NCBI RefSeq assembly: GCF_014654205.1
Contig: NZ_BNAW01000032.1
Span: 28,932 to 92,931, forward strand
Length of the DNA: 64,000 bases
Source: Amycolatopsis bullii
GTDB taxonomy: Bacteria > Actinomycetota > Actinomycetes > Mycobacteriales > Pseudonocardiaceae
Reading direction: 5' to 3'
This document shows positions 33,732-42,215 of this stretch, one piece after another. Numbering within the stretch: the stretch's first letter is position 1; every line of letters begins with the position of its first letter. Both the position numbers and the translations under genes were made by a program. A model generated the notes under the pieces. It made no database searches and was not told the DNA's origin. It was given only the letters and a program-made list of their open reading frames with translations.

Positions 33732-34871
33732 TCATTGCCGCTTGGTGAGGCGTGCGTAGATCTCGCGAGGCTTCTTCGCCCAGCGCCAGAGCTTGGTGGC
33801 GAAGACGGCTTGGAGTTCCGCCTCGAGACGGTCGCGTTCGGCTGCGGTGCGGGCCACCTCGGCCCGGAGTCGGTGGATTTCCTCGTCCAGCCGCTCGGCG
33901 TGGGAGATGGCGGCCTTTCCGGCTTCTTCGGCTTCGGCTTGTGCCGCGAGGGCGGCGGCGAGGTCGTATTCTGTTTCGCCCATGAGGGATTCGCGGTAGC
34001 GGGCGTGGGTGACGGGGACCGTGAAGTCCTTGTCGCGTGGGTCGAAGGAGACGGCGATGAGGCCGTCGCCGCTGACGGATTCGCCGACCGTGTGCTCGGC
34101 GATGACGTGGGCGCCGGCGTCGAGCAGGTTCCGGAGGGCGTTCTGGTGGGTGAGGGGATCGCCGGAGATGCTGTGGTGGTGAGTGGAGACGACCAGGAAC
34201 CTCACCCGGCCGGCTTCGAAGTCGCCGCGGGCGCGTTCGATCAGGATCGTCTCGGCCCCTTGGACGTCGACGAGGACCAGGTCAGCCCGCTCCAGGCCGG
34301 TTTCGGCCAGCAGCGAAGCCAGGTCGTGCTGGGGGACGTCGTAAACCTGTCCGTCGCTTTCGGCTTCGAACGCCAGCGGCTCGCCGGGCTCGGCGCCGAT
34401 GGCACCCCGGACGAACCGGACGCGGTCCTCGTAGCCGTTGAGCGCGGCGTTGCGGCGGCCGACGTCGATCCACGCCGGATCCGGCTCGAGGCCGACCGCC
34501 CGGCCGGTGGGGATCGCGTGGCAGAACCAGAGGCCGTAGTACATCCAGAAGCTGCCGAACTCGATCATCGTGGGCGATCCGCCGTCCGCGGCCAGGCGCT
34601 CGAGGATCCGGTGGAACACGACCTCTTCCTGGGGTTCGTGGTGACCCCGCAGACCCCGGATGACTTCGGTCATCCAGGCGCCGTAGTAGCCGCCTTCCTC
34701 GACGAGCAACCCGTTGTGCATGACCTGCACGCGCGTACCGTCGTGGTCACGGCACGTCCCGGCGTCCACGACCTTCGGGATGCCGTCGGCGTCGGTGCAG
34801 GCCACGGTGGCCCGCATCCGGCCGGCCAGCGCCGGGTCGTACCCGCTGACGTCGGGAACCAACCGCTCCAC
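33732..34871 (-). CDS. FkbM-family methyltransferase with C-terminal coiled coil
   Basis: A 379-residue protein. The SAM domain (about residues 90-285) has MIEFGSFWMYYGLWF, AVGLEPDPAWIDVGRRNAALNG and LVLVDVQGAETILIERA, typical of FkbM-type O- or N-methyltransferases. After about residue 305 comes a charged coiled coil (AQAEAEEAGKAAISHAERLDEEIHRLRAEVARTAAERDRLEAELQAV) and a basic tail (FATKLWRWAKKPREIYARLTKRQ), found in sugar-modifying enzymes. It probably methylates a cell-surface glycan or peptide. No glycan cluster is adjacent. Start ATG 34871. Confidence 0.85.
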   Translation of the reverse strand: MERLVPDVSGYDPALAGRMRATVACTDADGIPKVVDAGTCRDHDGTRVQVMHNGLLVEEGGYYGAWMTEVIRGLRGHHEPQEEVVFHRILERLAADGGSPTMIEFGSFWMYYGLWFCHAIPTGRAVGLEPDPAWIDVGRRNAALNGYEDRVRFVRGAIGAEPGEPLAFEAESDGQVYDVPQHDLASLLAETGLERADLVLVDVQGAETILIERARGDFEAGRVRFLVVSTHHHSISGDPLTHQNALRNLLDAGAHVIAEHTVGESVSGDGLIAVSFDPRDKDFTVPVTHARYRESLMGETEYDLAAALAAQAEAEEAGKAAISHAERLDEEIHRLRAEVARTAAERDRLEAELQAVFATKLWRWAKKPREIYARLTKRQ

Positions 34872-34936
34872 AGAGCCTCCAAGTCGGGAAGGGAATTCGA
34901 GCCTAACGCCCGGTCAGAGCTGAGCGCTCATTCCGT

Positions 34937-36235
34937 TCAGTTCAAGGTGGACAGGTCGATTGAGTTGGCCATCAGGGCGTAGCCGCTGTCGTTGGGGTGG
35001 ATGCGGTCGCCGCTGTCCCACGCGGGGTTGAGCCAGTTCTGGTAGCCGGGTGCGCCGGAGTGGGGGTAGTTCGGGTCGGTGTTGCGCACGATCGCGTCGA
35101 AGTCGATGATCGCGTCGAAGTGGTCGTCGGTGCGGATGTACTGGTTGACCTGGACACGGTTGGTGTCCTTGGCGTCGTCGTCGCCGAACCACCCACCGCG
35201 GCGCGGGGTGACTGTGGCACCGATTACTCGGAGGCCGGCGGCGTGTGCCCGGTCGGCGAGCTGTTCGAGTCCGTCGATCAGGGTGGTGGCGTCCGTGCCC
35301 AGGTAGAGGTCGTTGGAGCCTTCGGCGATGATCACCGTCCGGGCGCCGTTGTGGCCGAGTACGTCCCGGTCGAACCGTTGTGCCGCGGTCGGGCCGACTC
35401 CGCCGGGGGTGATCAGGGCGTTCCCCGCGACTCCTTCGTTGACGACCGACAGCGGCGTGCCCGCGGCCTGCAACCTGCGCGACAGCACGTCCGGCCAAGT
35501 GCTGAAGGTGTTGACCGTGGCGTGTGCTCCGTCGGCGACCGAGTCACCGAGGACGATCACGGCGCCTGTGGTGTGGCCACCGGCCACTTCGATGCCGGAC
35601 ACCCAGGCCACGTTGATCCCGCGGCCCGGATACGGGCCGGGATCGCTTGTGTGGTCCCCGGCGCCGCCGCCGAAGTCGGTGCAGTACTCACCGACCAGCC
35701 CGAGTTCGTGGTTGGGGTACTCGGTGACGGATCCGGCGGAGAATACGCTGACCGCGAGTTGCTCGCCCGCGGTGACGGGCATGGGTACCGGGTCGCTGAA
35801 AACCTCGCCGTCGGCCGGGATCGTGACCACGCGTTGGCCGCCGAAGGTGACTTCGTGCAGGGTGGCGGGGACGATGGTGCTGTCGGTGCCGCGTTGCGCG
35901 ACAGTGACCCGGTTGAACGTGGTGGGCGTGCGGACGAACTGGTTGGTCAGTCGGATGCGGATCTGCGTGCCGTCCGCGCTGACGCGTTCGGCGTTGCGGC
36001 AACTGAAGTTCGAGGCGTTCAGCGGCATCGCCTCGTGCATGGCAGTGCCCCAGGCCGCGATCCACTGGGTGCCGGTGGTTCCCGAGTTTGCCGACCCGGC
36101 CACGCAGGCGTGCAACAACTGCCCCGGTTCGTAACAGCGAAGGTGCGGTTCGTGTTCACCGCTGGTGCGCAACGCTTTCGGTGAATGAAGGCGCGGCGTG
36201 ATCAGCAACACTGGACTCACCGCTGCCATCGGCAC
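34937..36235 (-). CDS. SGNH/GDSL-type hydrolase (esterase), possibly missing its signal peptide
   Basis: A 432-codon frame encoding an SGNH hydrolase. The nucleophile motif is VIVLGDSVADG, the oxyanion Asn in EGSNDLYLG and the Asp-His pair in DRIHPNDSGYALMA. Family similarity begins at GTQWIAAWGTAMHEAM (about residue 56), so the first 55 residues are not convincing: they contain no hydrophobic signal segment although relatives are secreted. Either ATG 36235 is not the true start, or the 5' end was lost by rearrangement. Likely activity: release of acyl or acetyl groups from lipids or polysaccharides. Intact activity is uncertain. Confidence 0.72.
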   Translation of the reverse strand: MPMAAVSPVLLITPRLHSPKALRTSGEHEPHLRCYEPGQLLHACVAGSANSGTTGTQWIAAWGTAMHEAMPLNASNFSCRNAERVSADGTQIRIRLTNQFVRTPTTFNRVTVAQRGTDSTIVPATLHEVTFGGQRVVTIPADGEVFSDPVPMPVTAGEQLAVSVFSAGSVTEYPNHELGLVGEYCTDFGGGAGDHTSDPGPYPGRGINVAWVSGIEVAGGHTTGAVIVLGDSVADGAHATVNTFSTWPDVLSRRLQAAGTPLSVVNEGVAGNALITPGGVGPTAAQRFDRDVLGHNGARTVIIAEGSNDLYLGTDATTLIDGLEQLADRAHAAGLRVIGATVTPRRGGWFGDDDAKDTNRVQVNQYIRTDDHFDAIIDFDAIVRNTDPNYPHSGAPGYQNWLNPAWDSGDRIHPNDSGYALMANSIDLSTLN

Positions 36236-36353
36236 AGCGGATCACGCAGAGTGCCGATTCGCTTACGCGGCAGTTTGAGTCTGGCGGTGTCACGCAGGAC
36301 CATGCATCCCGCCATGGATGCAGGTGGCCACTGAAAGACAGGCACCGGCCGCT

Positions 36354-37148
36354 TCAGGTCACGCGAAAGACCGGCCAGCCGATCTCGGTGCGCCACGCAG
36401 CGGGATCGCTTGCGTCACGAGGGCCGACGACGTAGACCTCCCGCACCGGCCCGGCCACCGACATCGCGTTCTCCACCACCCAGGTCCCCAGTTCGCCGTA
36501 GGTGACCTCGACGCCGTCGTGCTCGCCGACGTGGGTGGTGACGGCCAGTTCCGCGGCCGGAAGAACCACGGGGTGCACGCGCCCGGTGCGAGGCGGCACA
36601 GCGGTCGGCAGGTAGACGAGCGCGTGACCGCGTTCCTGTTCGAACAGGGCGTTGTCGTAGCAGCCGCCCGGTGGTCCGGTCACGGCGGTGCCGACGGCCG
36701 CCTCCAATTCGGCCATCGCGCCGGCGAACCAGGCCGCGACGTCGCCGTGCCCGACCACGGCCTCCACCGCCGCGACCGTCCGGGCGGGCTCCGCACGCAG
36801 CTCGACGTCGATCGGCGCGGGGTCGGGCCGGAGCAGGCGACGCAGCGACACGACCGCGGCCCGGGTGCGGTCGAGCACGTCCTCGAGGCGTTGCAGGTGG
36901 TCCGCGACCAGGGCCGCCCGGACATCGGGGTCGGGGGTCCGCAGGATGCGCTGCACGTCGCTCAGGGGGACGTCGAGTTCGCGGAGCCGGTGGATGACCT
37001 GCGCGGTCGGGATCTGGTCGACGCCGTAGTAGCGGTAACCGGTGGTCTCGTCCACCACGGCGGGCTCCAGCAGGGCCGCCTCGTGGTACCGGCGCAGGGT
37101 CCGCACGCTCAAGTGGGTCAGCCGCGAAAACTCCCCGATGCTCAGCAC
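36354..37148 (-). CDS. MerR-family regulator with GyrI-like effector domain
   Basis: A 264-residue activator-type regulator. The N-terminal winged helix is SIGEFSRLTHLSVRTLRRYHEAALLEPAVVDETTGYRYY, followed by a dimerisation coiled coil and a C-terminal GyrI-like ligand-binding domain (residues about 110-260). GTG 37148 follows GGAGAG. It is divergent from a SnoaL-like/SDR pair and lies beside two promoters with the long 19-20-bp spacers that MerR proteins remodel. The ligand is probably a small aromatic or toxic compound. Confidence 0.9.
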   Translation of the reverse strand: MLSIGEFSRLTHLSVRTLRRYHEAALLEPAVVDETTGYRYYGVDQIPTAQVIHRLRELDVPLSDVQRILRTPDPDVRAALVADHLQRLEDVLDRTRAAVVSLRRLLRPDPAPIDVELRAEPARTVAAVEAVVGHGDVAAWFAGAMAELEAAVGTAVTGPPGGCYDNALFEQERGHALVYLPTAVPPRTGRVHPVVLPAAELAVTTHVGEHDGVEVTYGELGTWVVENAMSVAGPVREVYVVGPRDASDPAAWRTEIGWPVFRVT

Positions 37149-37154
37149 CTCTCC

Positions 37155-37186
37155 ATTCTGGACTCTCTCCCCGGGGGAGGGTCCAC
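37155..37186 (-). promoter_or_regulatory. MerR-type autoregulated promoter
   Basis: On the minus strand, -35 GTGGAC (plus 37181-37186) and -10 CAGAAT (plus 37155-37160) are 20 bases apart, and the spacer contains a near-palindromic CCTCCCCCGGGGAG block. An over-long spacer with an inverted repeat is the hallmark of MerR-controlled promoters. Confidence 0.6.
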
Positions 37187-37189
37187 GGC

Positions 37190-37220
37190 TTGACCCTCCC
37201 CCGTCGCGAGATCACACGAT
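37190..37220 (+). promoter_or_regulatory. MerR-type promoter of the SnoaL-like/SDR pair
   Basis: -35 TTGACC (37190-37195) and a weak -10 CACGAT (37215-37220) are 19 bp apart. The ATG at 37227 lies about 7 bases after the -10, so the transcript could be leaderless. Confidence 0.5.
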
Positions 37221-37226
37221 GGGCTC

Positions 37227-37589
37227 ATGACACAGCACACCGATCTCCCGTCCGAGCTGCTCCCGACCACCGTGCGCGAGTTCTTCGCCGCCCACGTCGT
37301 CCGCGACGCCGACACCGCCTCGTCGTTCCTCACCGAGGATGCAGTGGTCGTCGACCAGGACCAGACCTTCCGCGGCCGAGAAGAGGTCCACGCGTTCCTG
37401 CGGGACGCCGGGTCCGAGTTCGAGTACACGACCGAGCAGATCGGCGCTCGCCGCGTCGACGACACCCACTGGGTGGTGACCGTGCGGCTCGAGGGCACCT
37501 TCCCGGGTGGCGTCGCCGAGCTCGACTACCGGTTCACGGTGCGGGACGACCTCATCGCCGAACTCGTCATCGCCAACCACACAGCCTGA
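37227..37589 (+). CDS. SnoaL-like / NTF2-fold small protein
   Basis: A 120-residue protein with the cone-shaped alpha+beta-barrel pattern of NTF2/SnoaL-like enzymes: HVVRDADTASSFLTEDAVVVDQDQTFRGREEVHAFLRD, then VTVRLEGTFPGGVAELDYRFTVRDDLIAELVI. Family members act as isomerases, cyclases, dehydratases or binding proteins. ATG 37227 is the only reasonable start. It is followed by an SDR gene after 27 bases, with an apparent MerR-controlled promoter upstream. Confidence 0.85.
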   Translation: MTQHTDLPSELLPTTVREFFAAHVVRDADTASSFLTEDAVVVDQDQTFRGREEVHAFLRDAGSEFEYTTEQIGARRVDDTHWVVTVRLEGTFPGGVAELDYRFTVRDDLIAELVIANHTA

Positions 37590-37616
37590 CCTACGTCGAT
37601 TTCAGCGGAGAAAGAA

Positions 37617-38405
37617 ATGTCTGGTTCACATCGTGATCGTCTCGACGGCCGCCGGGCCCTGGTCACGGGCGGTTCGAAGGGCTCCGGCAAGGCCGTCGTG
37701 GAGAGGCTGCGGGAGATGGGTGCCGACGTGTACGTGACGGCGCGAACGATGCCCGACGGGTACGAGTACCCCGGCCGGTTCATCGAAGCGGACGTGACGA
37801 CGATCGAAGGCACCAACGCGGTGGCCGCTCGGATCGCCGAGACCGGCGGCGCGCTCGACATCCTGGTGCACGTCGTCGGAGGTGCGTCGACGCCGCCCGG
37901 TGGATTCGCGGTCATCACCGATGATCAGTGGCTCACCGAGCTGAACCTCAACTTCCTGGGAGCGGTGCGGCTCGATCGGGCTCTTCTTCCGGCGATGATC
38001 GAGTCCGGCGCGGGCGTGGTGCTGCACTTCACCTCGATCCAGCGTGAACTACCCCTTTACGAGGCGTCCCTGGCGTACGCAGCAGCGAAAGCCGCCCTGC
38101 GCACGTACAGCAAGGGACTCGCCAACGAGCTCGCGCCACGCGGCGTACGGGTCAACGCGATCAGTCCCGGCGGGATCGAGACCGAAGCGTACGAGAGGTT
38201 CGTGGACCGGATCGCCGAGGGCAACGGAATCACCCGTGACGCAGCCAAGCAGACCATCTACGACTCCCTCGGAGGAGTACCGCTGGGACGATTCGCGAAC
38301 ACCGCGGAAATCGCGGACCTCGTCGGCTTTCTGGTCTCGGACCGCGCCTCGGCGATCGTGGGCGCCGAATACGTGATCGACGGCGGAACCGTTCCGACGG
38401 TCTGA
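37617..38405 (+). CDS. Short-chain dehydrogenase/reductase
   Basis: A 262-residue NAD(P)-dependent oxidoreductase. The cofactor loop TGGSKGSG replaces the usual TGxxxGIG (Ser-Gly in place of Gly-Ile). The catalytic Ser is in FTSIQ, and the Tyr/Lys pair in YAAAKAA. The C-terminal SDRASAIVGAEYVIDGG is typical of the classical SDR group. GGAGAAAGA precedes ATG 37617. With the SnoaL-like protein it forms a small detoxification-type unit likely switched on by the MerR regulator. The substrate is unknown. Confidence 0.92.
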   Translation: MSGSHRDRLDGRRALVTGGSKGSGKAVVERLREMGADVYVTARTMPDGYEYPGRFIEADVTTIEGTNAVAARIAETGGALDILVHVVGGASTPPGGFAVITDDQWLTELNLNFLGAVRLDRALLPAMIESGAGVVLHFTSIQRELPLYEASLAYAAAKAALRTYSKGLANELAPRGVRVNAISPGGIETEAYERFVDRIAEGNGITRDAAKQTIYDSLGGVPLGRFANTAEIADLVGFLVSDRASAIVGAEYVIDGGTVPTV

Positions 38406-38418
38406 GCCGGGAGAACAC

Positions 38419-38642
38419 ATGACTACGCAAGTCACCGCCCAGCCGGTCGGCCTGCCAACCCCTTTTCGATCCGGAGCTCGCTCCCGTCGTCGAGATGCTG
38501 ACCAGCGTGCGTCCACCAGACGCGTACCGTCCGGACAACATCGCCGAGATGCGCCAGCCCGTCCCCGGGGGTGGCCGTGCTCTCGCAGGACGCCATCGCC
38601 GCTCGAGTGGCATGGCTACGCCGTCAGCTGGGGCGCGTCTGA
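38419..38642 (+). pseudogene. Alpha/beta-hydrolase (esterase) 5' remnant
   Basis: GGGAGAAC precedes ATG 38419, but the first frame is soon broken. One frame reads MTTQVTAQPVGLPT, the next PLFDPELAPVVEMLTSVRPPD...RPDNIAEMRQ, the third VAVLSQDAIAARVAWLRRQ, ending at TGA 38640-38642. The first two parts match the N-terminus of fold-3 esterases; the rest of the gene is gone. The shifts fit at least one small indel and a deletion. Stretch 38643-38746 holds nothing else I can support. Confidence 0.62.
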
Positions 38643-38746
38643 CCATGCTCTGGTCCGGCCGGGGTCGGAGCAGCGGGAAGGTCTCTCACGTCTCGGGTAT
38701 CGCTGTATAGCGGGCCTTCACCGGCTGGGTCGTCGTGGAGCCGCGG

Positions 38747-39643
38747 TCAGCGGTGTGCGGAGACGAGGTCGTGGGCGGCGGCGCTGAAGGCGTGGACGCG
38801 GGCGGTGGCGTTGTCGGTGCGCCAGAGCAGGCCCCACTCCAGGGGTGGTGCGTCGTGGAGGTGGACGTAGGCGACGTCGGGGCGGGCGTAGTAGCGCCGG
38901 ACGTTGGCGCCGACCGGGAAGACGCCGTGTCCGGCGCCGACGAGGGTGAGCATTTCCTGGAACGTGGCGGCGGTGCGGCCAGTACGGATCGGGTGTCCGG
39001 CCGGCGTGGTCGCCGGGGTCCGGTCGGCGCGCAGGGATTCGGGCAGGGTGTCCGGGAGCTGCAGCATGGTGACCGTGGCCAGGTCTTCGACGGAGAGGGA
39101 GTCGCGCCCGGCGAAGGAGTGACCGGCCGGGACGGCGAGGAAGCGGGCTTCGGACACCACCACGGGTCCGCTGTCGATGCCGGGCTCGTGCACGGGGAAG
39201 GTCGCCAGCGCGAGGTCGACTTCGGCGTCGCGCAGCCAGGGCATCAGTTCGGCCAGCTGGGCTTCACGGATGCGGACGTCGCAGTCGGGGTGGCGCTCCC
39301 GGAACACGTCGGTGGCGCCGACCAGCAGCTGCCCCGCGGCCGCGCCGGTGAAGCAGGCCTGCAGGGTTCCGGTGAACCCGCGGCCGGTCTCGATCGCGTG
39401 CGCGACCGCGGCGTTGATCGCGGCCCACGCGGGCCGGAGGTCGTCGCGGAGCCGGCGGCCCACGGGGGACAGCTCGACCCGGCGGCTGGTGCGGGTGAAC
39501 AGCGGGACTCCGACCCGGCGTTCCAGCTTGCGGATCGTCTGGCTGATCCGGGCGGTGGACACGTGCAGCCGCTCCGCTGTGCGGCCGAAGTGCAATTCCT
39601 CGGCCAGGGTCAGGAACGCCTCCAGTTCGTGCCGCTCGAGCAT
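38747..39643 (-). CDS. LysR-family transcriptional regulator
   Basis: A 298-residue regulator: N-terminal helix-turn-helix (LEAFLTLAEELHFGRTAERLHVSTARISQTIRKLERRVG) and a periplasmic-binding-like ligand domain (about residues 90-290). I chose ATG 39643 (MLERHEL) because GTGAGGACGG lies upstream; a GTG at 39655 is in frame. It is divergent from a SnoaL-like gene, the usual arrangement for LysR control, with CTTAGTTAAG at 39655-39664 as a possible half-site. Confidence 0.9.
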   Translation of the reverse strand: MLERHELEAFLTLAEELHFGRTAERLHVSTARISQTIRKLERRVGVPLFTRTSRRVELSPVGRRLRDDLRPAWAAINAAVAHAIETGRGFTGTLQACFTGAAAGQLLVGATDVFRERHPDCDVRIREAQLAELMPWLRDAEVDLALATFPVHEPGIDSGPVVVSEARFLAVPAGHSFAGRDSLSVEDLATVTMLQLPDTLPESLRADRTPATTPAGHPIRTGRTAATFQEMLTLVGAGHGVFPVGANVRRYYARPDVAYVHLHDAPPLEWGLLWRTDNATARVHAFSAAAHDLVSAHR

Positions 39644-39759
39644 GCCCGTCCTCACTTAGTTAAGCGTGGCTTCACGATCATGGCACACATCGGCGTTGTT
39701 CCGGGGTTCTGCCCGCCGGAGAGTGGAGGCAGCGAAAGCCAGTCCACAAAGGAGCAAGC

Positions 39760-40263
39760 ATGTACGTCACTGATGACCACGCAATGGCCGCCGGGAGCGG
39801 CGCGGCAGTCGTGGCGGAGCTGCGGGACCGGGTCGAGATCGTCGACGCGCTGCACCGGTTCGCCCTCGGCCAGGACCTGAAGGACGGGGCGCTGTTCGCG
39901 TCGGCGTTCACCGCGGACGCCGAGCTGGACTTCCGGCCGGCCGCCGCGAAGTGGGGTGCGCGGCCGCCGCTGATGACGGGCCGGGACACGATCGTCACCA
40001 CCATCCTCGGCCTGTTCGCCGGCCGGGTGGACACCACGCACCAGGTCACCAACACGCGTGTCGCCGTCGAGGACGACACCGCGCGGCTGACCGCGCTCGT
40101 CGAGGCCCAGCACCTGCTGACCGCCGACCGCGCAGTGTTCGCGTTGTTGAAGAACCCTTATGACGTCGAGCTGGTCCGGGACGGCGGGCGCTGGCTGATC
40201 CACCGCATGCGGATCGACAACACGTGGTTCACCGGCGACCCGGCCGCGATCTTCACCGCCTGA
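39760..40263 (+). CDS. SnoaL-like / NTF2-fold protein (LysR-linked)
   Basis: A 167-residue protein with the NTF2/SnoaL-like pattern: ELRDRVEIVDALHRFALGQDLKDGALFASAFTADAELDFRPA, then QHLLTADRAVFALLKNPYDVELVRDGGRWLIHRMRIDNTWFTGDP. This is the ring-hydroxylating-dioxygenase-beta/SnoaL_4-like layout. GGAGCAAGC precedes ATG 39760. Divergent from the LysR gene. The reaction is unknown. Confidence 0.82.
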   Translation: MYVTDDHAMAAGSGAAVVAELRDRVEIVDALHRFALGQDLKDGALFASAFTADAELDFRPAAAKWGARPPLMTGRDTIVTTILGLFAGRVDTTHQVTNTRVAVEDDTARLTALVEAQHLLTADRAVFALLKNPYDVELVRDGGRWLIHRMRIDNTWFTGDPAAIFTA

Positions 40264-40292
40264 GCCCTCCGGAACCGCGAAAGGAGGCGCAC

Positions 40293-40499
40293 ATGAAAGC
40301 CGTCGGAATTCGCCAGCCGGGCGGGCGAGCACTGCTGGGTCCGCTGGGCGCCGCCGGAACGCCGGTCTCTCCGCCTACCATGCCCTATGAGTTCGCCGCG
40401 GCAGGCGAAGCGGTTTCGCTTTCGAGGGGTGACTGTGGGCATCGACCGGATGAGCCCGTACGAGCTTGCGGCGTGGCAGGACATCGAGCGCTGGCGTGA
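40293..40499 (+). pseudogene. 5' stub of a quinone oxidoreductase-like gene
   Basis: A very strong AAAGGAGG precedes ATG 40293 and the product starts MKAVGIRQPGG, as in NADP-dependent quinone/alcohol reductases. Similarity ends after about 12 residues and the frame runs on into a different sequence that overlaps the EcsC gene start. This looks like a truncated gene whose 5' end remains. Confidence 0.5.
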
Positions 40500-41484
40500 C
40501 GAGCGGTTGGCCGCCGCCGAGCGCCGTCTGGTACCGCCCCGGGTTCGGGATCGCGTGGTCAAGGGTGGCCGGATGGCCAAGGGACGGCTCGAGCAAGTGC
40601 CCGGCGCGGAACAGCTGACCGAGATCGTCGGCAACGCGATCGAGGGATTGCTGCGGTTGGTGAACAAGACCAGCGAGGCGACGCTGCGGCGCAAGGCGGT
40701 CGTCGCGGCCTATGCCAAGCGTGGGCACACCGTCAACGAACTGAGCGACATCCACCAGCTCGAGTTGGCCGACATCGACAAGGCCAAGCCTCGTCTGGGG
40801 CTGCGCTACACGGCGTTCAGCGCGGTCGAGGGCGCGGGCGCCGGGCTGGCGGTATCCGGCGGTGAACTGCTCACGACAGCCGGCGGCATCTTCGGTGCGG
40901 GCGCCGGCGCGGCGCCTGGTGCCGGCACGGTCGCCGCGGCGATGGCGGCCGACGCCGTGCTGGTACTGGGTGCGATGACAAGGGCGATCGCCCACACCGC
41001 CGCATATTACGGCTACGACACCGAGTTGCCGCAGGAGAGGGTCTTCGCGCTCGGAGTCCTCAACTTCGGGATGGCCCAGCAAGCCAGCAAAACCATCGCG
41101 TATGTTCAGTTGAACAAGCTCGTGAACGACCTCGCCCGCAAGGCGGCATGGGATCAGCTGAACAAGAACGGCGTCACGAGGATTGTCAAAGCGTTCTACG
41201 AGCGATTCGCACTTCGGCTGACGAGGCAGAAGCTCGGACAGGCCGTACCGGTGGTCGGCATCGTGATCGGCGCCGGGCTCAACGCGCGGTTGCTGCACAA
41301 TCTCACCGAGGACGCCGAACATCTTTACCGCGAGCGGTTCCTGCGTGAGAAGCACAACCTGAGGACGGTCGATGTCACCGCGACCATAACGGACGCCGAC
41401 CTTGCCGCGGACGACGACACGATCCACATCGCGGAGATCGTCGAGGAAGCGACCGCGGCCGAGCAGCCCCCTCGCCAGTCCTAG
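40387..41484 (+). CDS. EcsC-family protein
   Basis: A 365-residue protein with the EcsC pattern: SPYELAAWQDIERWRDERL early, a Gly/Ala-rich hydrophobic middle (AFSAVEGAGAGLAVSGGELLTTAGGIFGAGAGAAPGAGTVAAAMAADAVLVLGAMTRAIAHTAAYYGYDTELPQERVFALGVLNFG) and QAVPVVGIVIGAGLNARLLHNLTEDAEHLYRERF at the end. The hydrophobic block may insert in or bind the membrane. Function is not established in actinomycetes; EcsC is linked to an ABC transporter in Bacillus. ATG 40387 is the longest start; GTG 40435 is an alternative. Confidence 0.8.
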   Translation: MSSPRQAKRFRFRGVTVGIDRMSPYELAAWQDIERWRDERLAAAERRLVPPRVRDRVVKGGRMAKGRLEQVPGAEQLTEIVGNAIEGLLRLVNKTSEATLRRKAVVAAYAKRGHTVNELSDIHQLELADIDKAKPRLGLRYTAFSAVEGAGAGLAVSGGELLTTAGGIFGAGAGAAPGAGTVAAAMAADAVLVLGAMTRAIAHTAAYYGYDTELPQERVFALGVLNFGMAQQASKTIAYVQLNKLVNDLARKAAWDQLNKNGVTRIVKAFYERFALRLTRQKLGQAVPVVGIVIGAGLNARLLHNLTEDAEHLYRERFLREKHNLRTVDVTATITDADLAADDDTIHIAEIVEEATAAEQPPRQS

Positions 41485-41711
41485 CGGGGGAGAAGGAAGA
41501 GAAGATCCACCGCCACGATGGCGGTGGGCATCGCACCGAGCGCAACGCAGGGCAGGCCGGCGAGCCAGATCGTTCGGCTGCGCGTCAGCCGCGACGACCA
41601 GACGGCGAACCCGCCGGCCAGCACCGTCCAACTCAACAAGGTGAACGTCGTCCCGGAGTCGGCCCAGTCCTGGCTACCGCGCGTCGCAGCAAGGAGTATG
41701 CGGGCGGCCAC
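41481..41711 (-). CDS. Small two-helix membrane protein (tentative)
   Basis: A 76-codon frame from GTG 41711 with two hydrophobic stretches (TTFTLLSWTVLAGGFAVWSS and IWLAGLPCVALGAMPTAIVAVDLLFLLP). It overlaps the EcsC stop by 4 bases on the opposite strand. No family is recognised. The start is uncertain, and the gene could itself be part of the decayed region upstream. Confidence 0.35.
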   Translation of the reverse strand: MAARILLAATRGSQDWADSGTTFTLLSWTVLAGGFAVWSSRLTRSRTIWLAGLPCVALGAMPTAIVAVDLLFLLPR

Positions 41712-42010
41712 GGCGTCGAGTCGAGGGTCCTCCGGGCTACGCCGATCTGGAAGTGGGACTCCCAGGGGTGGTCGAACGTGCCGCCCCAGGTGTCGAACGG
41801 GGCCGACACGAAACTCGCTGAATTCAGCCCCGCCGCGCCAATTCGGCTGCAGACATGCGCGGGCCGTAGACGCCGATGGTGTAGCCGTAACCGTATCTGG
41901 TGAACGTGTCCCTCATCCCGGTGAAGTGCGGAATGACGTTGTCGGTGATCTGGAAGTCGAATGCGTCGAAATAGATCCGCGTGCCGCTCTGGAAACCGAA
42001 GTGCCTTCAC
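41712..42010 (-). pseudogene. DUF1906/glycoside-hydrolase-like gene fragment
   Basis: On the minus strand one frame reads FGFQSGTRIYFDAFDFQ, then NVIPHFTGMRDTFTR and GYGYTIGVYGPRMS, a good match to DUF1906 (Rv2525c-like) TIM-barrel proteins. Soon after, the frame changes to one reading SFVSAPFDTWGGTFDHPWE. Both flanks of the family are missing. The stretch 42011-42215 upstream of the acyltransferase has no gene I can support. Confidence 0.6.
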
Positions 42011-42215
42011 TCGTTCGAGCGGCCAAGGCGTCCGCGGGTTCAGGCGTCGGATTGGGGTGGGGTAGCTTCAACTGCGCCTGTAACGCCCGTCGGACGCACA
42101 CCGATGGTTCGCGTGGGTCCTGTTGGGACGCGCGCGGGGAGTCTTGCGGCGCTCATACCGGACGGCAGTCGCCGGGGGGCCGCTGGGGAAACAAAGCCAG
42201 GGGGCTTCGAACATC

